From the NCBI GenBank assembly GCA_964396895.1, contig CAYNGJ010000003.1, positions 234,419-298,418 on the forward strand: a stretch of 64,000 nucleotides of DNA, given 5' to 3'. A program made the translations under genes and the position numbers. Positions 32,596 to 40,738 of this stretch are shown here, in pieces. Within the stretch, counting starts at the first letter, position 1. Each line of letters begins with the position of its first letter. This DNA is from UBA2334 sp964396895. Lineage in GTDB: Bacteria; Pseudomonadota; Gammaproteobacteria; Burkholderiales; Burkholderiaceae_C. The notes below the pieces were generated by a model. It saw only the letters and a list, made by a program, of their open reading frames with translations. It did no database searches and was not told where the DNA came from.

Positions 32596-33459
32596 TCAGC
32601 CGCGCAGCAGCGACAGCACGTTTTGCGGGACCTGATTGGCCTGCGCAATCATGGCGGTGCCGGCTTGCTGCAGGATCTGTGCACGACTCAGGTTGGCCGT
32701 CTCTGCGGCAAAGTCGGCATCCATGATGCGCCCTTTGGCCGCGGCCTGTTGCTCAACCGCGCTGCGCAGAAAGTTGATGGTGTTCTCAAAGCGGCTCTGG
32801 ACCGCACCCAGCTTGGCGCGGGAGGCGTTGACGGCGGAGATGGCCGTGTCAATGGCGCCGATGTTGGCGGTGTTGCCCGCATTGGTCGCGGTAGAAAGTG
32901 CCGATGCGGCACCCGCACCGAACACGCCTGACACCGCCGTGGTGCCCAGCTCCAGGCTGCCGGATGCGATGGTGATTTGCTGTGAAGTCCCACTGTTGGC
33001 GCCCACCTGGAAGGTGAAGTTGCCGGCCACACCCGACAGCAGGCTTTGGCCGTTGAACTGAACGGACTGCAGGTTGCGCTGGATTTCAGAGCCCAGCTGC
33101 GTGTATTCGTCGTTCAGCTTGTCCACGTCACCGCCAGTGCCGGTGGTGTTGGTGCTGTTGGCGGCCTGGACCGACAGTTCCCGCATGCGCTGCAGCATTT
33201 CGGTGATGGTGTTCATACCGGCTTCGGCCGTCTGGGCCAGGGAGATGCCGTCGTTGGCGTTGCGGATGGCCACGTTCATGCCGCGCACCTGGGTGTCCAT
33301 GCGGGTGGCAATGGCCAGGCCCGCCGCGTCATCCTTGGCGCTGTTGACGCGCAGGCCAGACGACAGGCGCTGCAGGGTGGTCGCCATCGAGGCGCTGTTC
33401 TGGATGGTGTTGCGCTGGGCGTTCAGCGACATCACATTGGTGTTGATGGTCATGGACAT
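32596..33459 (-). CDS. fliC: Flagellin (copy 2)
   Basis: A 287-residue flagellin almost identical to copy 1, beginning MSMTINTNVMSLNAQRN and ending PQNVLSLLRG. The start at ATG 33459 is fixed by GAAGGAG eight bases upstream and by alignment with the other flagellins; the open frame continues upstream into unrelated sequence. D0/D1 motifs are intact, the central region is short and Ser/Thr/Ala-rich. It has its own terminator and an imperfect inverted repeat in its leader (33524-33564). Confidence 0.96.
   Translation of the reverse strand: MSMTINTNVMSLNAQRNTIQNSASMATTLQRLSSGLRVNSAKDDAAGLAIATRMDTQVRGMNVAIRNANDGISLAQTAEAGMNTITEMLQRMRELSVQAANSTNTTGTGGDVDKLNDEYTQLGSEIQRNLQSVQFNGQSLLSGVAGNFTFQVGANSGTSQQITIASGSLELGTTAVSGVFGAGAASALSTATNAGNTANIGAIDTAISAVNASRAKLGAVQSRFENTINFLRSAVEQQAAAKGRIMDADFAAETANLSRAQILQQAGTAMIAQANQVPQNVLSLLRG
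32994..33449 (-). repeat. 456-bp identical tract shared with flagellin copy 1 (second copy)
   Basis: Partner of 31945-32400 at a constant offset of 1,049 bp. The tract stops at a single-base difference 10 bp inside the coding start (MSMT against MSMS), and at the other end at the ...CACTGTTGG/...CGTGTTGG difference. Confidence 0.85.
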
Positions 33460-33569
33460 GGCGGACTCCTTCGGGGCGGGTATGGCAGGTAAGACCACGC
33501 GGTTTGAAGAAGCGCCAGCCTGACGCCGAACCCAACAACCGAGTGTTGACCCAATTGTTCGGCGTGCAC

Positions 33570-33600
33570 AAAAAAACAAAGCCCCGAAGAACGGGGCTTT
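33570..33600 (-). terminator. Intrinsic terminator after fliD
   Basis: AAAGCCCCG-loop-CGGGGCTTT on the minus strand, followed by GTTTTTTT, 31 bp past the fliD stop codon. The T-run abuts the leader of flagellin copy 2, where a -35 element for sigma-28 would be expected. Confidence 0.85.
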
Positions 33601-33630
33601 TTCAGTTCATATCCTGGGGGGTGTTCGCGG

Positions 33631-35061
33631 CTATTTGTTCCACTGTGCAATTTGCTGGGTGATGAAGCTGCTCATGGAGCTGAGGGTGCCCATTTTGGTG
33701 TCCAGTGCGTTGTACTGGGCATAGAGTGCGGCTTGGCGCTGTGATAGGCGGGTGCTCAGCGCATCCTGATTTTTGCTGTTGCGCGAAATGGCGGCTTGCA
33801 AGGCGCTGCTGCGACCACTCACGCTGCCGTCAGAGCCATTGGCTTGAATGATGAACGAGTTGAGGCGCCTGGCAAGGCCATCTGAGCCTGACGTGGCCGC
33901 AGTTGCAGTGAAAAAGGTGTTCAGATCTGCGGGTTTTGCCAGCGCGGTTTCCAGTTTTGTGCTGTTGATGGACAGGGTTCCATCCCGCTGCAGCTCCAAT
34001 CCCACGTCACTCAAGCGTCCAAATGAAGTTCCGGTAGGGCCCGTGGCGCCCAGCATGCTACGGAGCACGCTTTGCAAGCCCACGGCGGTGGAGTCACCCT
34101 GAAGTGCGCCAGCCTTTTTTGAAGCAGGATCGTACTTGGTCAAGTCGGCGAGGGTTGAGGCCACCTTGTTGTAGGCGGTTTGAAACGCTTCCAATTGGGA
34201 CTTGATGGTCGCCGTGTCGTCTCCGACAGTCACTGTCACCGCTGAAGTGGTCTTGGTCAGCAGGTTCAATGTGACGCCTGGAACGGCATTGGACACAGTG
34301 TTGGACGCGGAGGTCACCACAATGCCGTCGATTTCGATGCTGGCATCCTGCGCCGCCTGGGTGGGGCTCATGCCGTAGAACGCCGAGTTGGTACTGGAGT
34401 AGTCGTAGGCCAGTTTGCCCACGCCAGTGGTGCCGTCGGTGATGGCCGACCCTGATCCGTCAAACGTGGTGACCTGGAAGCCGAACTCCTTGCCCGTGTT
34501 GTTGCCTCGCAGCAGCAACTGGTCTGTGGTCCCTGTCTTGACTACCACGGCCGTGACGCCTGCGCCCGCTCCGTTGATTTTGGTGGCGATGTCGGTGAGT
34601 GTGTCCGTGGCCGTTACCGCGACACTTACCAAGCTGCTGGCACCAGCGGCAAAGCTGTTGCCACTCCACTCCCCCAGCTGTATGTCGAGGCGACCGTCTG
34701 CGCCAATGCCCGTGCCGGTGGCCAACGGGCCGGATCGTGTCGATTGCACCTGCGCCAAGTCATTCACCACCAGCCCGAAGGAGGTGGCCAGGGCGCCGGT
34801 GGTGGCCGATCCGGTGATGGCCGAGGTGTTGTTGGATGTGAAGGTTTTGCCCTTCCACACAGAGGTGTCCAGCAACTTGGCGGCTGCGTCCTGCAAGGCA
34901 GAGAGGGTGGATTTCACCGTGCCATAGGACGACAGCTTGGTTTGGAGTCCGGATGCCTTGGTTTGCAACTGGGTCAACGGCTGTTTTTCAATGTTCATCA
35001 GCTGCGTGACGATGGAGCCGACGTCCAAACCGCTGCCAATGCCTGCCGATGAAATTGCCAT
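33631..35061 (-). CDS. fliD: Flagellar filament cap protein FliD
   Basis: FliD forms the cap at the filament tip and promotes flagellin folding. The 476-residue protein begins with the conserved ISSAGIGSGLDVGSIVTQLM and has NLAQVQ-type text (VNDLAQVQSTRSGPL) in the N-terminal cap region. The C-terminal coiled coil RQAALYAQYNALDTKMGTL is standard for FliD. Length matches E. coli (468). It lies between flagellin copies 2 and 3, and its chaperone FliT is encoded far downstream after the glycosylation operon. AGGAG precedes the ATG. Confidence 0.96.
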   Translation of the reverse strand: MAISSAGIGSGLDVGSIVTQLMNIEKQPLTQLQTKASGLQTKLSSYGTVKSTLSALQDAAAKLLDTSVWKGKTFTSNNTSAITGSATTGALATSFGLVVNDLAQVQSTRSGPLATGTGIGADGRLDIQLGEWSGNSFAAGASSLVSVAVTATDTLTDIATKINGAGAGVTAVVVKTGTTDQLLLRGNNTGKEFGFQVTTFDGSGSAITDGTTGVGKLAYDYSSTNSAFYGMSPTQAAQDASIEIDGIVVTSASNTVSNAVPGVTLNLLTKTTSAVTVTVGDDTATIKSQLEAFQTAYNKVASTLADLTKYDPASKKAGALQGDSTAVGLQSVLRSMLGATGPTGTSFGRLSDVGLELQRDGTLSINSTKLETALAKPADLNTFFTATAATSGSDGLARRLNSFIIQANGSDGSVSGRSSALQAAISRNSKNQDALSTRLSQRQAALYAQYNALDTKMGTLSSMSSFITQQIAQWNK

Positions 35062-35177
35062 GGTGTTCTCCTGGTGGGTCCTGTGTGTGCGGGACTCAGC
35101 GCAGCGTATCAGTGTTCTGCGTTGTTGATGGATGGTGAAGGGGGTGAAAACTTCCTCAATTTACGCTTTCGCCAGCG

Positions 35178-35207
35178 AAAAAGGGGCTGACACCCTGTAT
35201 CAGCCCC
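35178..35207 (-). terminator. Intrinsic terminator after flagellin copy 3
   Basis: On the minus strand GGGGCTGA, a nine-base loop and TCAGCCCC form an 8-bp stem followed by TTTTT. It lies about 20 bp beyond the flagellin stop, separating it from the fliD transcription unit. Confidence 0.8.
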
Positions 35208-35228
35208 CCCGTTAAGCCGCGCCGCGTT

Positions 35229-36086
35229 TCAGCGCAACAGTGCCAGCACACCCTGTGGCAGCTGGTTGGCCTGTGCAATCATGGCAGTGCCGGCCTGTTG
35301 CAGAATTTGGGTGCGGCTCAGGTTGGCGGTTTCTGCAGCAAAGTCAGCGTCCATGATCCGACCTCTTGCCGCCGACTGGTTTTCCACGGCGCTGCGCAGG
35401 AAGTTCACGGTGTTCTCGAAACGGCTCTGCACCGCACCCAGTTTGGCGCGTGACGTATTGACAGCCGAGATGGCTGCATCAAGGGCCACCACGTTGGCAG
35501 AGTTGCCCGCATTGCTGCCCGTGGCCAGCGCGGATGTGGCTGCACCGTACACGGCCGAGACTGCGCCGCCAGCCAAGTTCAGGCTGCCCGAGGCCACCGT
35601 GATCTGCTGGGTTGTGCCGGTGTTGGCGCCCACCTGGAAGGTGAAGTCGCCAGCCACGCCGGAGAGCAGGTTTTGTCCGTTGAACTGCACTGCGGCCAAG
35701 CTGCGCTGAATTTCAGCGCCCAACTGAGTGTATTCGTCGTTCAGTTTGTCGATGTCGCCGCCGGCACCGGTGGTGTTGGTGCTGTTGGATGCTTGCACCG
35801 CCAGTTCACGCATGCGCTGAAGCATTTCCGTGACCGTGTTCATGCCGGCCTCGGCCGTTTGCGCCAAAGAAATGCCGTCATTCGCGTTGCGAATGGCCAC
35901 GTTCATGCCGCGCACCTGTGTGTCCATGCGGGTGGCGATGGCCAAACCTGCGGCGTCGTCTTTGGCGCTGTTGATGCGCAAGCCGGAAGACAGCCGCTGG
36001 AGGGTGGTCGTCATGGACGATGCGTTCAGCTGCGTGTTGCGCTGTGCATTCATCGACATCACGTTGGTATTAATGGACATGCTCAT
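35229..36086 (-). CDS. fliC: Flagellin (copy 3, diverged)
   Basis: A 285-residue flagellin with intact D0/D1 (MSMSINTNVMSMNAQRNT ... LSRTQILQQAGTAMIAQANQ). It differs from copies 1 and 2 throughout, especially in the central Gly/Ala/Ser segment (NLAGGAVSAVYGAATSAL), so it is an older duplicate. Unlike the other two copies it has a clear sigma-28 promoter (36241-36267) in a leader of about 150 bases, with AAGGAG before the ATG. It is likely the major FliA-controlled filament protein, though expression cannot be read from sequence alone. Confidence 0.96.
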   Translation of the reverse strand: MSMSINTNVMSMNAQRNTQLNASSMTTTLQRLSSGLRINSAKDDAAGLAIATRMDTQVRGMNVAIRNANDGISLAQTAEAGMNTVTEMLQRMRELAVQASNSTNTTGAGGDIDKLNDEYTQLGAEIQRSLAAVQFNGQNLLSGVAGDFTFQVGANTGTTQQITVASGSLNLAGGAVSAVYGAATSALATGSNAGNSANVVALDAAISAVNTSRAKLGAVQSRFENTVNFLRSAVENQSAARGRIMDADFAAETANLSRTQILQQAGTAMIAQANQLPQGVLALLR

Positions 36087-36240
36087 GATGAGGCTCCTTA
36101 TAACTGTTGACCAAAAAGCAATCAGGCATCACTGCCGATCCAACCGTCCTGCTGGTGCAGGGCCACTTGGCCGGCTGCAGTCACCAAGAATGGCCTCTGC
36201 TTGCCGGTCAACGAACCCAATTTGTAGCTCGTTGTATGTG

Positions 36241-36267
36241 TTTTCGGGTATCGCGCCAGAAACTTGA
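36241..36267 (-). promoter_or_regulatory. Sigma-28 (FliA) promoter of flagellin copy 3
   Basis: On the minus strand TCAAGTTT, an 11-base spacer and CCCGAAAA match the FliA consensus TAAAGTTT-N11-GCCGATAA at 7/8 and 6/8 positions. It lies about 155 bases upstream of the flagellin ATG. The 36087-36568 region that contains it also holds the flhD leader on the other strand; apart from these signals I see no gene there. Confidence 0.65.
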
Positions 36268-36507
36268 GCGTGTGGGTGGCGTTATTTTTCGGGTTGACCA
36301 GATCCGGTGTGCCGTCAGCCGTTGCCGGGCAGGTGTTTGGATGGTGGTGTTCTCCTTGGTCAAGGGTATGGCCATGCTTCTCGTGCGTTTTGCTGGCCGT
36401 GATGTCAGGCTTTCGCTGACACGGCGGGTGGATGAGCCTGACAGCACAAACAGAAGAAGGCTGATTCAAGTTCGATTGGCATGTTTTCACAATTCACTTC
36501 AACGCAT

Positions 36508-36542
36508 CAGCCCCTTTTCGGCGTGTTACCGAAGGGGTGCTG
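36508..36542 (+). promoter_or_regulatory. Stem-loop in the flhDC leader
   Basis: CAGCCCCTTTTCGG and CCGAAGGGGTGCTG pair with a single mismatch around a 7-base loop, ending 11 bases before the GAAGGAG ribosome-binding site of flhD. There is no T-run, so it is not an ordinary terminator. Because flhDC mRNA is a well-known target of post-transcriptional control in other bacteria, this may be a regulatory or stability element; I cannot show that. Confidence 0.45.
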
Positions 36543-36568
36543 AACCACACACCGAAGGAGTGAACACC

Positions 36569-36895
36569 ATGGAAAACGAACAACTGCTGGCCGAGATCCG
36601 TGAAGCCAACCTCACCTACCTGATGCTGGCCCAGTCACTCATCCGTGCCGACAAACCTGCGGCGCTGTTTCGCCTGGGGTTGACGGAAGAAGCGGCCGAC
36701 CTGCTGGCGGCGCTGTCGCCCGCGCAGGTCATGAAGCTGGCCTCGGGCAACATGTTGCTGTGCCGCTTCCGGGTGGACGACGACCTGGTCTGGAACCTGC
36801 TGACCAACCACCAGCCCGGCAAGGTCAACAACGACGTCACCTCGCGCCTGCACGGCAGCATTCTGATGGCCGGGCGCATTTCCGAAGCGCTCTGA
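36569..36895 (+). CDS. flhD: Flagellar master regulator subunit FlhD
   Basis: FlhD forms the FlhD4C2 activator of class II flagellar genes. From ATG 36569, preceded by GAAGGAG, the product is 108 residues with the FlhD signature LLAEIREANLTYLMLAQSLIR, the FRLGLTEEAADLLAALSPAQVMKLA helix, and LLCRFRVDDDLVWNLL. The frame is open far upstream but that part has no similarity to the family. FlhDC as master regulator is typical of enteric and beta-proteobacteria, and flhC follows 51 bp later. Confidence 0.95.
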   Translation: MENEQLLAEIREANLTYLMLAQSLIRADKPAALFRLGLTEEAADLLAALSPAQVMKLASGNMLLCRFRVDDDLVWNLLTNHQPGKVNNDVTSRLHGSILMAGRISEAL

Positions 36896-36946
36896 CCCTG
36901 CCACTTTTAGCGTCGACCACCCACACGTTTCCACTGGAGTCTTCCC

Positions 36947-37483
36947 ATGGCACAAAAAAGTATTCTGAATGAGTCCCGTGACATTGAGCGCGCCGTGTCT
37001 TTGATTCACCTGGGGGCTCGCCTACAGGTACTGGAATCCGAAACTGGTTTGTCTTATGAGCGCTTGCTGCGCCTGTACAAGGAGGTCGCTGGCAAGTCGC
37101 CATCCAAAGGGCAGCTGCCTTTCTCCACCGACTGGTTCCTGACCTGGCAGCCCAACATCCATGCGTCGCTGTTCGCCAACATTCACCAGTACCTGTCGAA
37201 GTCGTCGGCACTGGATGACATTGATGCCGTCATCAAAGCCTACAAGCTGTACACCGAACAAATGCAGGCCAGTGACATCGAGCCTCTGCTCAGCTTTACA
37301 CGTGCCTGGCGCATGGTGAAGTTTGTGGACAACCACATGCTCACCATGACCAAGTGTTCTTGCTGCGGAGGTCAATTCGTCACCGAGCCCTATGAAATTG
37401 CCCGGAATTTTGTGTGCGGCCTGTGCGCGCCGCCCGCCAGGGCTGGCAAGGGGCAGTCTGTGGGCAGCCTCCGGTTGCAGTGA
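36947..37483 (+). CDS. flhC: Flagellar master regulator subunit FlhC
   Basis: FlhC provides most DNA contacts in FlhD4C2 and binds zinc. The 178-residue protein has the N-terminal ILNESRDIERAVSLIHLGAR and ends with the zinc-cluster cysteines in TKCSCCGGQFV and FVCGLCAPP, the FlhC hallmark. TGGAG lies before the ATG. A strong intrinsic terminator follows at 37603-37642, so flhDC is probably a separate transcription unit from motAB. Confidence 0.95.
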   Translation: MAQKSILNESRDIERAVSLIHLGARLQVLESETGLSYERLLRLYKEVAGKSPSKGQLPFSTDWFLTWQPNIHASLFANIHQYLSKSSALDDIDAVIKAYKLYTEQMQASDIEPLLSFTRAWRMVKFVDNHMLTMTKCSCCGGQFVTEPYEIARNFVCGLCAPPARAGKGQSVGSLRLQ

Positions 37484-37602
37484 TTCAGACGCGGGTGGGC
37501 TCAGGGTGGGGCCGCTCGCAGGGCCGGGCGCAAGCGCCCGAACTGACTGACCAAATCCAGCTTGTTCCTTGTCAAGGGATGCAAACCTTTCCCTTATCAT
37601 GT

Positions 37603-37642
37603 GGCGAACCCGGCTCTGCGGCACAACGGGTTCGCCATTTTT
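37603..37642 (+). terminator. Intrinsic terminator between flhDC and motA
   Basis: GGCGAACCCG and CGGGTTCGCC form a perfect 10-bp stem around a 14-base loop, followed by ATTTTT. It lies 120 bp past the flhC stop and only 22 bp before the motA start, so transcription of motA must either read through or begin very close to the gene. Confidence 0.8.
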
Positions 37643-37664
37643 CCTTTCATCACCCGGATAGGCT

Positions 37665-38522
37665 ATGTTTGTATTAATCGGCTGGGGCGTGGTCATAGTC
37701 TGCGTCTTCGGTGTGTACATCGTCCACGGTGGCAACATTCAGGTGATTCTGAAAGCGCTGCCGTTCGAGATGATCACCATCGGTGGCGCGACCATGGGCG
37801 CATTTCTGGCCACGAACAAAATGACCACCATCAAGGCGGCGATGCGCGGCTTGGGTGGGTGTTTTAAGGGCAGCAAGTACACCAAGGACCGGTACATGGA
37901 GTTGTTGGCCCTGATGTTCGACATCCTCCAGAAGGCCCGCAAGGAGGGCCTGATGGCCATTGAGAAGGATGTGGAGGACCCGCATTCCTCCCCCTTGTTC
38001 CAGAAATACCCGGCGGTGGGCAACGATCACCACGTGACCGAGTTCATTACCGACTACCTGCGGCTGATGGTGTCTGGCAACCTGAATGCCCATGAAATTG
38101 AGTCCATCATGGACACGGAAATTGAAACTCACCACCAAGAAGAGCACGCTGGCGTGGCAGCCGTGAACCGCATTGCCGGCGGCTTGCCCGCTTTCGGCAT
38201 TGTGGCAGCCGTGTTGGGGGTGGTGAACACCATGGGTTCTGTGGGGCAGCCCCCTGCGGTGTTGGGTGGCATGATTGGCTCCGCGTTGGTGGGTACATTT
38301 TTGGGCATTTTGCTGGCCTACGCGTTTGCGGAGCCTCTGGCTGGCCTGATGGAGCAAAAGATGGAAGAGGCGGGCAAAGAGCTCCAATGCATCAAGACCA
38401 CGTTGCTGGCGAGCATGCAGGGGTATGCCCCCATGACAGCCATTGAATTTGGCCGAAAAGTGCTGTTTTCGACGGAGCGCCCCACCTTCGCCGAGCTGGA
38501 AGCCCACGTCAAGAAGAAGTGA
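37665..38522 (+). CDS. motA: Flagellar stator protein MotA
   Basis: MotA and MotB form the proton-driven stator. The 285-residue protein has four membrane segments: two at the N-terminus (LIGWGVVIVCVFGVYIV; ITIGGATMGAFLA) and two later (LPAFGIVAAVLGVVNTMG; LVGTFLGILLAYAFAEPL). The cytoplasmic loop has QKARKEGLMAIEKD with the Arg and Glu that contact FliG, and the functional Pro residues in GGLPAFG and SVGQPP are present. The pattern is that of the proton-type, long MotA. AGG precedes ATG 37665. Confidence 0.96.
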   Translation: MFVLIGWGVVIVCVFGVYIVHGGNIQVILKALPFEMITIGGATMGAFLATNKMTTIKAAMRGLGGCFKGSKYTKDRYMELLALMFDILQKARKEGLMAIEKDVEDPHSSPLFQKYPAVGNDHHVTEFITDYLRLMVSGNLNAHEIESIMDTEIETHHQEEHAGVAAVNRIAGGLPAFGIVAAVLGVVNTMGSVGQPPAVLGGMIGSALVGTFLGILLAYAFAEPLAGLMEQKMEEAGKELQCIKTTLLASMQGYAPMTAIEFGRKVLFSTERPTFAELEAHVKKK

Positions 38523-38557
38523 TCAATCCATCACCATGTTTATTTGCAGGATGAGCC

Positions 38558-39496
38558 ATGTCGGGTGATGCCAAGCGGCTACAGCCGATCATCATCAAGC
38601 GCATCAAAAAGGGCGGTCACGCAGCCCATGGGGGCGCTTGGAAGATTGCCTATGCCGACTTTGTGACGGCCATGATGGCCTTCTTTTTGCTGATGTGGTT
38701 GCTGGGTTCAACAACAGAGGGTGACAAGAAGGGCATTGCCGACTATTTCGCCTCGCCTTTGAAAGTGGCCCTCATGGGCGGGCCCGGGTCGGGTGGCAGC
38801 AACTCCATTCTGACGGGCGGCGGGCGTGATTTGAGCGCTGCCGATGGCCAAGTGGACGGCGGCGACGGCGAGCGCACCGAGAAGCTGCGGGGTGCACAGA
38901 CCGCTCAGACCATGTACAAACAGCAAGAGGCTGAACGCATGGAAAAACTGCGCGACAAAATCGTCAACGTCATCACCAATAATCCGCGTCTGGCGGTGTT
39001 TGCTGACCAGATCCGAATTGAAAAATCACCGGATGGCTTGCACATCCAGATCGTAGATGCCCAGAATCGACCCATGTTTGACAGTGGCGCAGCGATGGTC
39101 AAACCTTACATGCGCGATATTTTGCGTGAGATCGGTGGGGTGCTGGCCGACGTGTCAAACCGCATTTCTCTGGCCGGGCATACGGATGCCACGCCTTTTG
39201 GTTCGGGCATCGTGGGTTACAGTAACTGGGAGTTGTCTGCCGACAGGGCCAACGCTGCGCGCCGAGAGTTGGTGACGGCCGGCATGCCCGACGACAAACT
39301 GATCCGAGTGGAAGGGTTGGCCGCCAGCCAGCCGTTGGAGCCGGACAATCCCTTGTCCCCCATCAACCGACGCATCAGCATCGTCATCATGACCAAAGAT
39401 GCGGAAGACCGCGCCAACCGTACCTATCGCCCCGAAGGACCATTGCCCAATGCCACGCCCGCAGACAGCATGAGATCAGCCGTGAAAACACCCTGA
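38558..39496 (+). CDS. motB: Flagellar stator protein MotB
   Basis: The 312-residue protein has one N-terminal membrane helix with the proton-carrying Asp in IAYADFVTAMMAFFLLMWLL, a Gly/Asp-rich plug and linker, and a C-terminal OmpA-like peptidoglycan-binding domain (SLAGHTDATPFGSG, NWELSADRANAARREL, NRRISIVIM). It follows motA by 35 bp with AGGATGAG before the start. Together the pair is a complete stator. Confidence 0.96.
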   Translation: MSGDAKRLQPIIIKRIKKGGHAAHGGAWKIAYADFVTAMMAFFLLMWLLGSTTEGDKKGIADYFASPLKVALMGGPGSGGSNSILTGGGRDLSAADGQVDGGDGERTEKLRGAQTAQTMYKQQEAERMEKLRDKIVNVITNNPRLAVFADQIRIEKSPDGLHIQIVDAQNRPMFDSGAAMVKPYMRDILREIGGVLADVSNRISLAGHTDATPFGSGIVGYSNWELSADRANAARRELVTAGMPDDKLIRVEGLAASQPLEPDNPLSPINRRISIVIMTKDAEDRANRTYRPEGPLPNATPADSMRSAVKTP

Positions 39497-39578
39497 AATC
39501 TGTGCGTACACTGCTTGTGCAACTTTGGCCAATACTTTCGCCATTCCTTACTGACACCACTTGCCCACGGGGTAACCT

Positions 39579-39965
39579 ATGTCGAAAGACCTTCGTTTTT
39601 TGATCGTTGATGATTTTTCCACCATGCGGCGAATTGTCCGTGGCCTGCTCAAAGAGATCGGCTACGTGGATGCCGATGAAGCTGAAGATGGTGTGGCCGC
39701 GCTGCATAAATTGCGCAATGGACGCTTCAACTTTGTGGTGAGCGACATCAACATGCCCAATATGAATGGTTTTCAGCTGCTCAAGGAAATCAAGTCAGAC
39801 GAGAAGCTCAAGCACTTGCCCGTGCTGATGGTGACGGCAGAAGCCCGCAAGGAAGACATTGTGCTGGCCGCTCAGAGTGGCGCGGCGGGTTACATCGTCA
39901 AGCCCTTCACCAAGGCCACATTGGAAGACAAGTTGACCCACGTCATTCAGAAACTGGGTCTGTAA
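39579..39965 (+). CDS. cheY: Chemotaxis response regulator CheY
   Basis: A 128-residue single-domain receiver. The acidic pair is in LIVDDFSTMRR, the phospho-acceptor Asp in VVSDINMPNMNG, the switch Thr in MVTAEARKEDI, and the Lys in YIVKPFTKATLE, all as in E. coli CheY. Phospho-CheY binds FliM to reverse rotation. cheZ follows 12 bp later. No CheA, CheW or methylation genes are in the window apart from a chemoreceptor at 48000. Confidence 0.96.
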   Translation: MSKDLRFLIVDDFSTMRRIVRGLLKEIGYVDADEAEDGVAALHKLRNGRFNFVVSDINMPNMNGFQLLKEIKSDEKLKHLPVLMVTAEARKEDIVLAAQSGAAGYIVKPFTKATLEDKLTHVIQKLGL

Positions 39966-39977
39966 GGAAGTTTTCGA

Positions 39978-40610
39978 ATGGAACAGTTGAACACCGATCA
40001 GCTTGTGACTGGCTCTGCTGGTCAGGATGACCGCTCTGATGAGATGTTTCACCGCATTGGTTCCATCACACGGCAACTGCACGATGCCCTTCAGGAGTTG
40101 GGTTTTGCCGAAAAGCTCAAAGGTTCTGTGGGTGAGTTGCCCGACGCACAAAGTCGACTTTCCTACATCGCTCGCCTGACGGGCGAGGCTGCGGAAAAAG
40201 TGCTCAACAGTGTGGATGAGGCCAAGGCACGGCAAAACCAGATTGTGCAGATCAGCCAACTGCTTGAAAGCCTGTTTCCAGCCAAACCTGCGTTGGCGGA
40301 GCAGCTGCAGGTCATCCGCCAGTGTGGTGAGCAAACCGATCAGCATTTGACCGACATCATGATGGCGCAGGACTTTCATGACCTGACGGGGCAGGTCATT
40401 TCGCGCGTGGTCAAGCTGGCGGCGACCATTGAAGAGCAGCTGCTTCAGCTGCTGGTGGACGTGGCTCCAGCGCCCACACCAGTGCCTAAGCCCGTACAGG
40501 CTTATGACGAGCCTGTGCTGGACGGGCCTGTGGTCGACGCTCAAGGCCGCACAGACGTGGCGACCAGTCAACAGGATGTGGATGATCTGCTGGCCAGTCT
40601 CGGTTTTTGA
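39978..40610 (+). CDS. cheZ: CheY-P phosphatase CheZ
   Basis: The 210-residue protein is a long helical hairpin with the catalytic segment AQDFHDLTGQVISRVV, including the Asp and Gln that position water for CheY-P hydrolysis. The last residues, QQDVDDLLASLGF, are the conserved C-terminal CheY-tethering helix. GGAAG precedes the ATG. The gene directly follows cheY. Confidence 0.95.
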   Translation: MEQLNTDQLVTGSAGQDDRSDEMFHRIGSITRQLHDALQELGFAEKLKGSVGELPDAQSRLSYIARLTGEAAEKVLNSVDEAKARQNQIVQISQLLESLFPAKPALAEQLQVIRQCGEQTDQHLTDIMMAQDFHDLTGQVISRVVKLAATIEEQLLQLLVDVAPAPTPVPKPVQAYDEPVLDGPVVDAQGRTDVATSQQDVDDLLASLGF

Positions 40611-40613
40611 CGG

Positions 40614-40636
40614 CCAGGGGTCAAGTTTGACCCTGG
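40614..40636. repeat. Inverted repeat (GGGTCA type) after cheZ
   Basis: CCAGGGGTCAA and TTGACCCTGG pair almost perfectly around GT, and a further CCCAGGGTCAGAC occurs at 40696-40708. GGGTCAGACCC-like palindromes are, as I recall, widespread REP-type elements in Comamonadaceae. The 128 bp between cheZ and flhB may therefore be a small repeat unit; I see no gene in it. Confidence 0.45.
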
Positions 40637-40710
40637 TCAGCAAACGTGGGGGATTAGCCGGGTGATTGCCGCCTTCCTCGGCCTTTAGAAAAAGTCCCAG
40701 GGTCAGACAA

Positions 40711-40736
40711 TGCAGCAAACACCGCTGTTTGCTGCA
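40711..40736 (+). promoter_or_regulatory. Perfect stem-loop immediately before the flhB start codon
   Basis: TGCAGCAAACA, loop CCGC, TGTTTGCTGCA: an uninterrupted 11-bp stem whose last base is two nucleotides before ATG 40739. There is no Shine-Dalgarno sequence before that ATG, and the hairpin occupies the place where a ribosome would bind. It could restrain flhB translation or be the end of a REP-type element. Confidence 0.5.
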
Positions 40737-40738
40737 CC

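Noticed and set aside
36107..36568. Long upstream extension of the FlhD frame
   Set aside because: The family start with GAAGGAG is at 36569, and the extension crosses the flagellin promoter and the leader hairpin.
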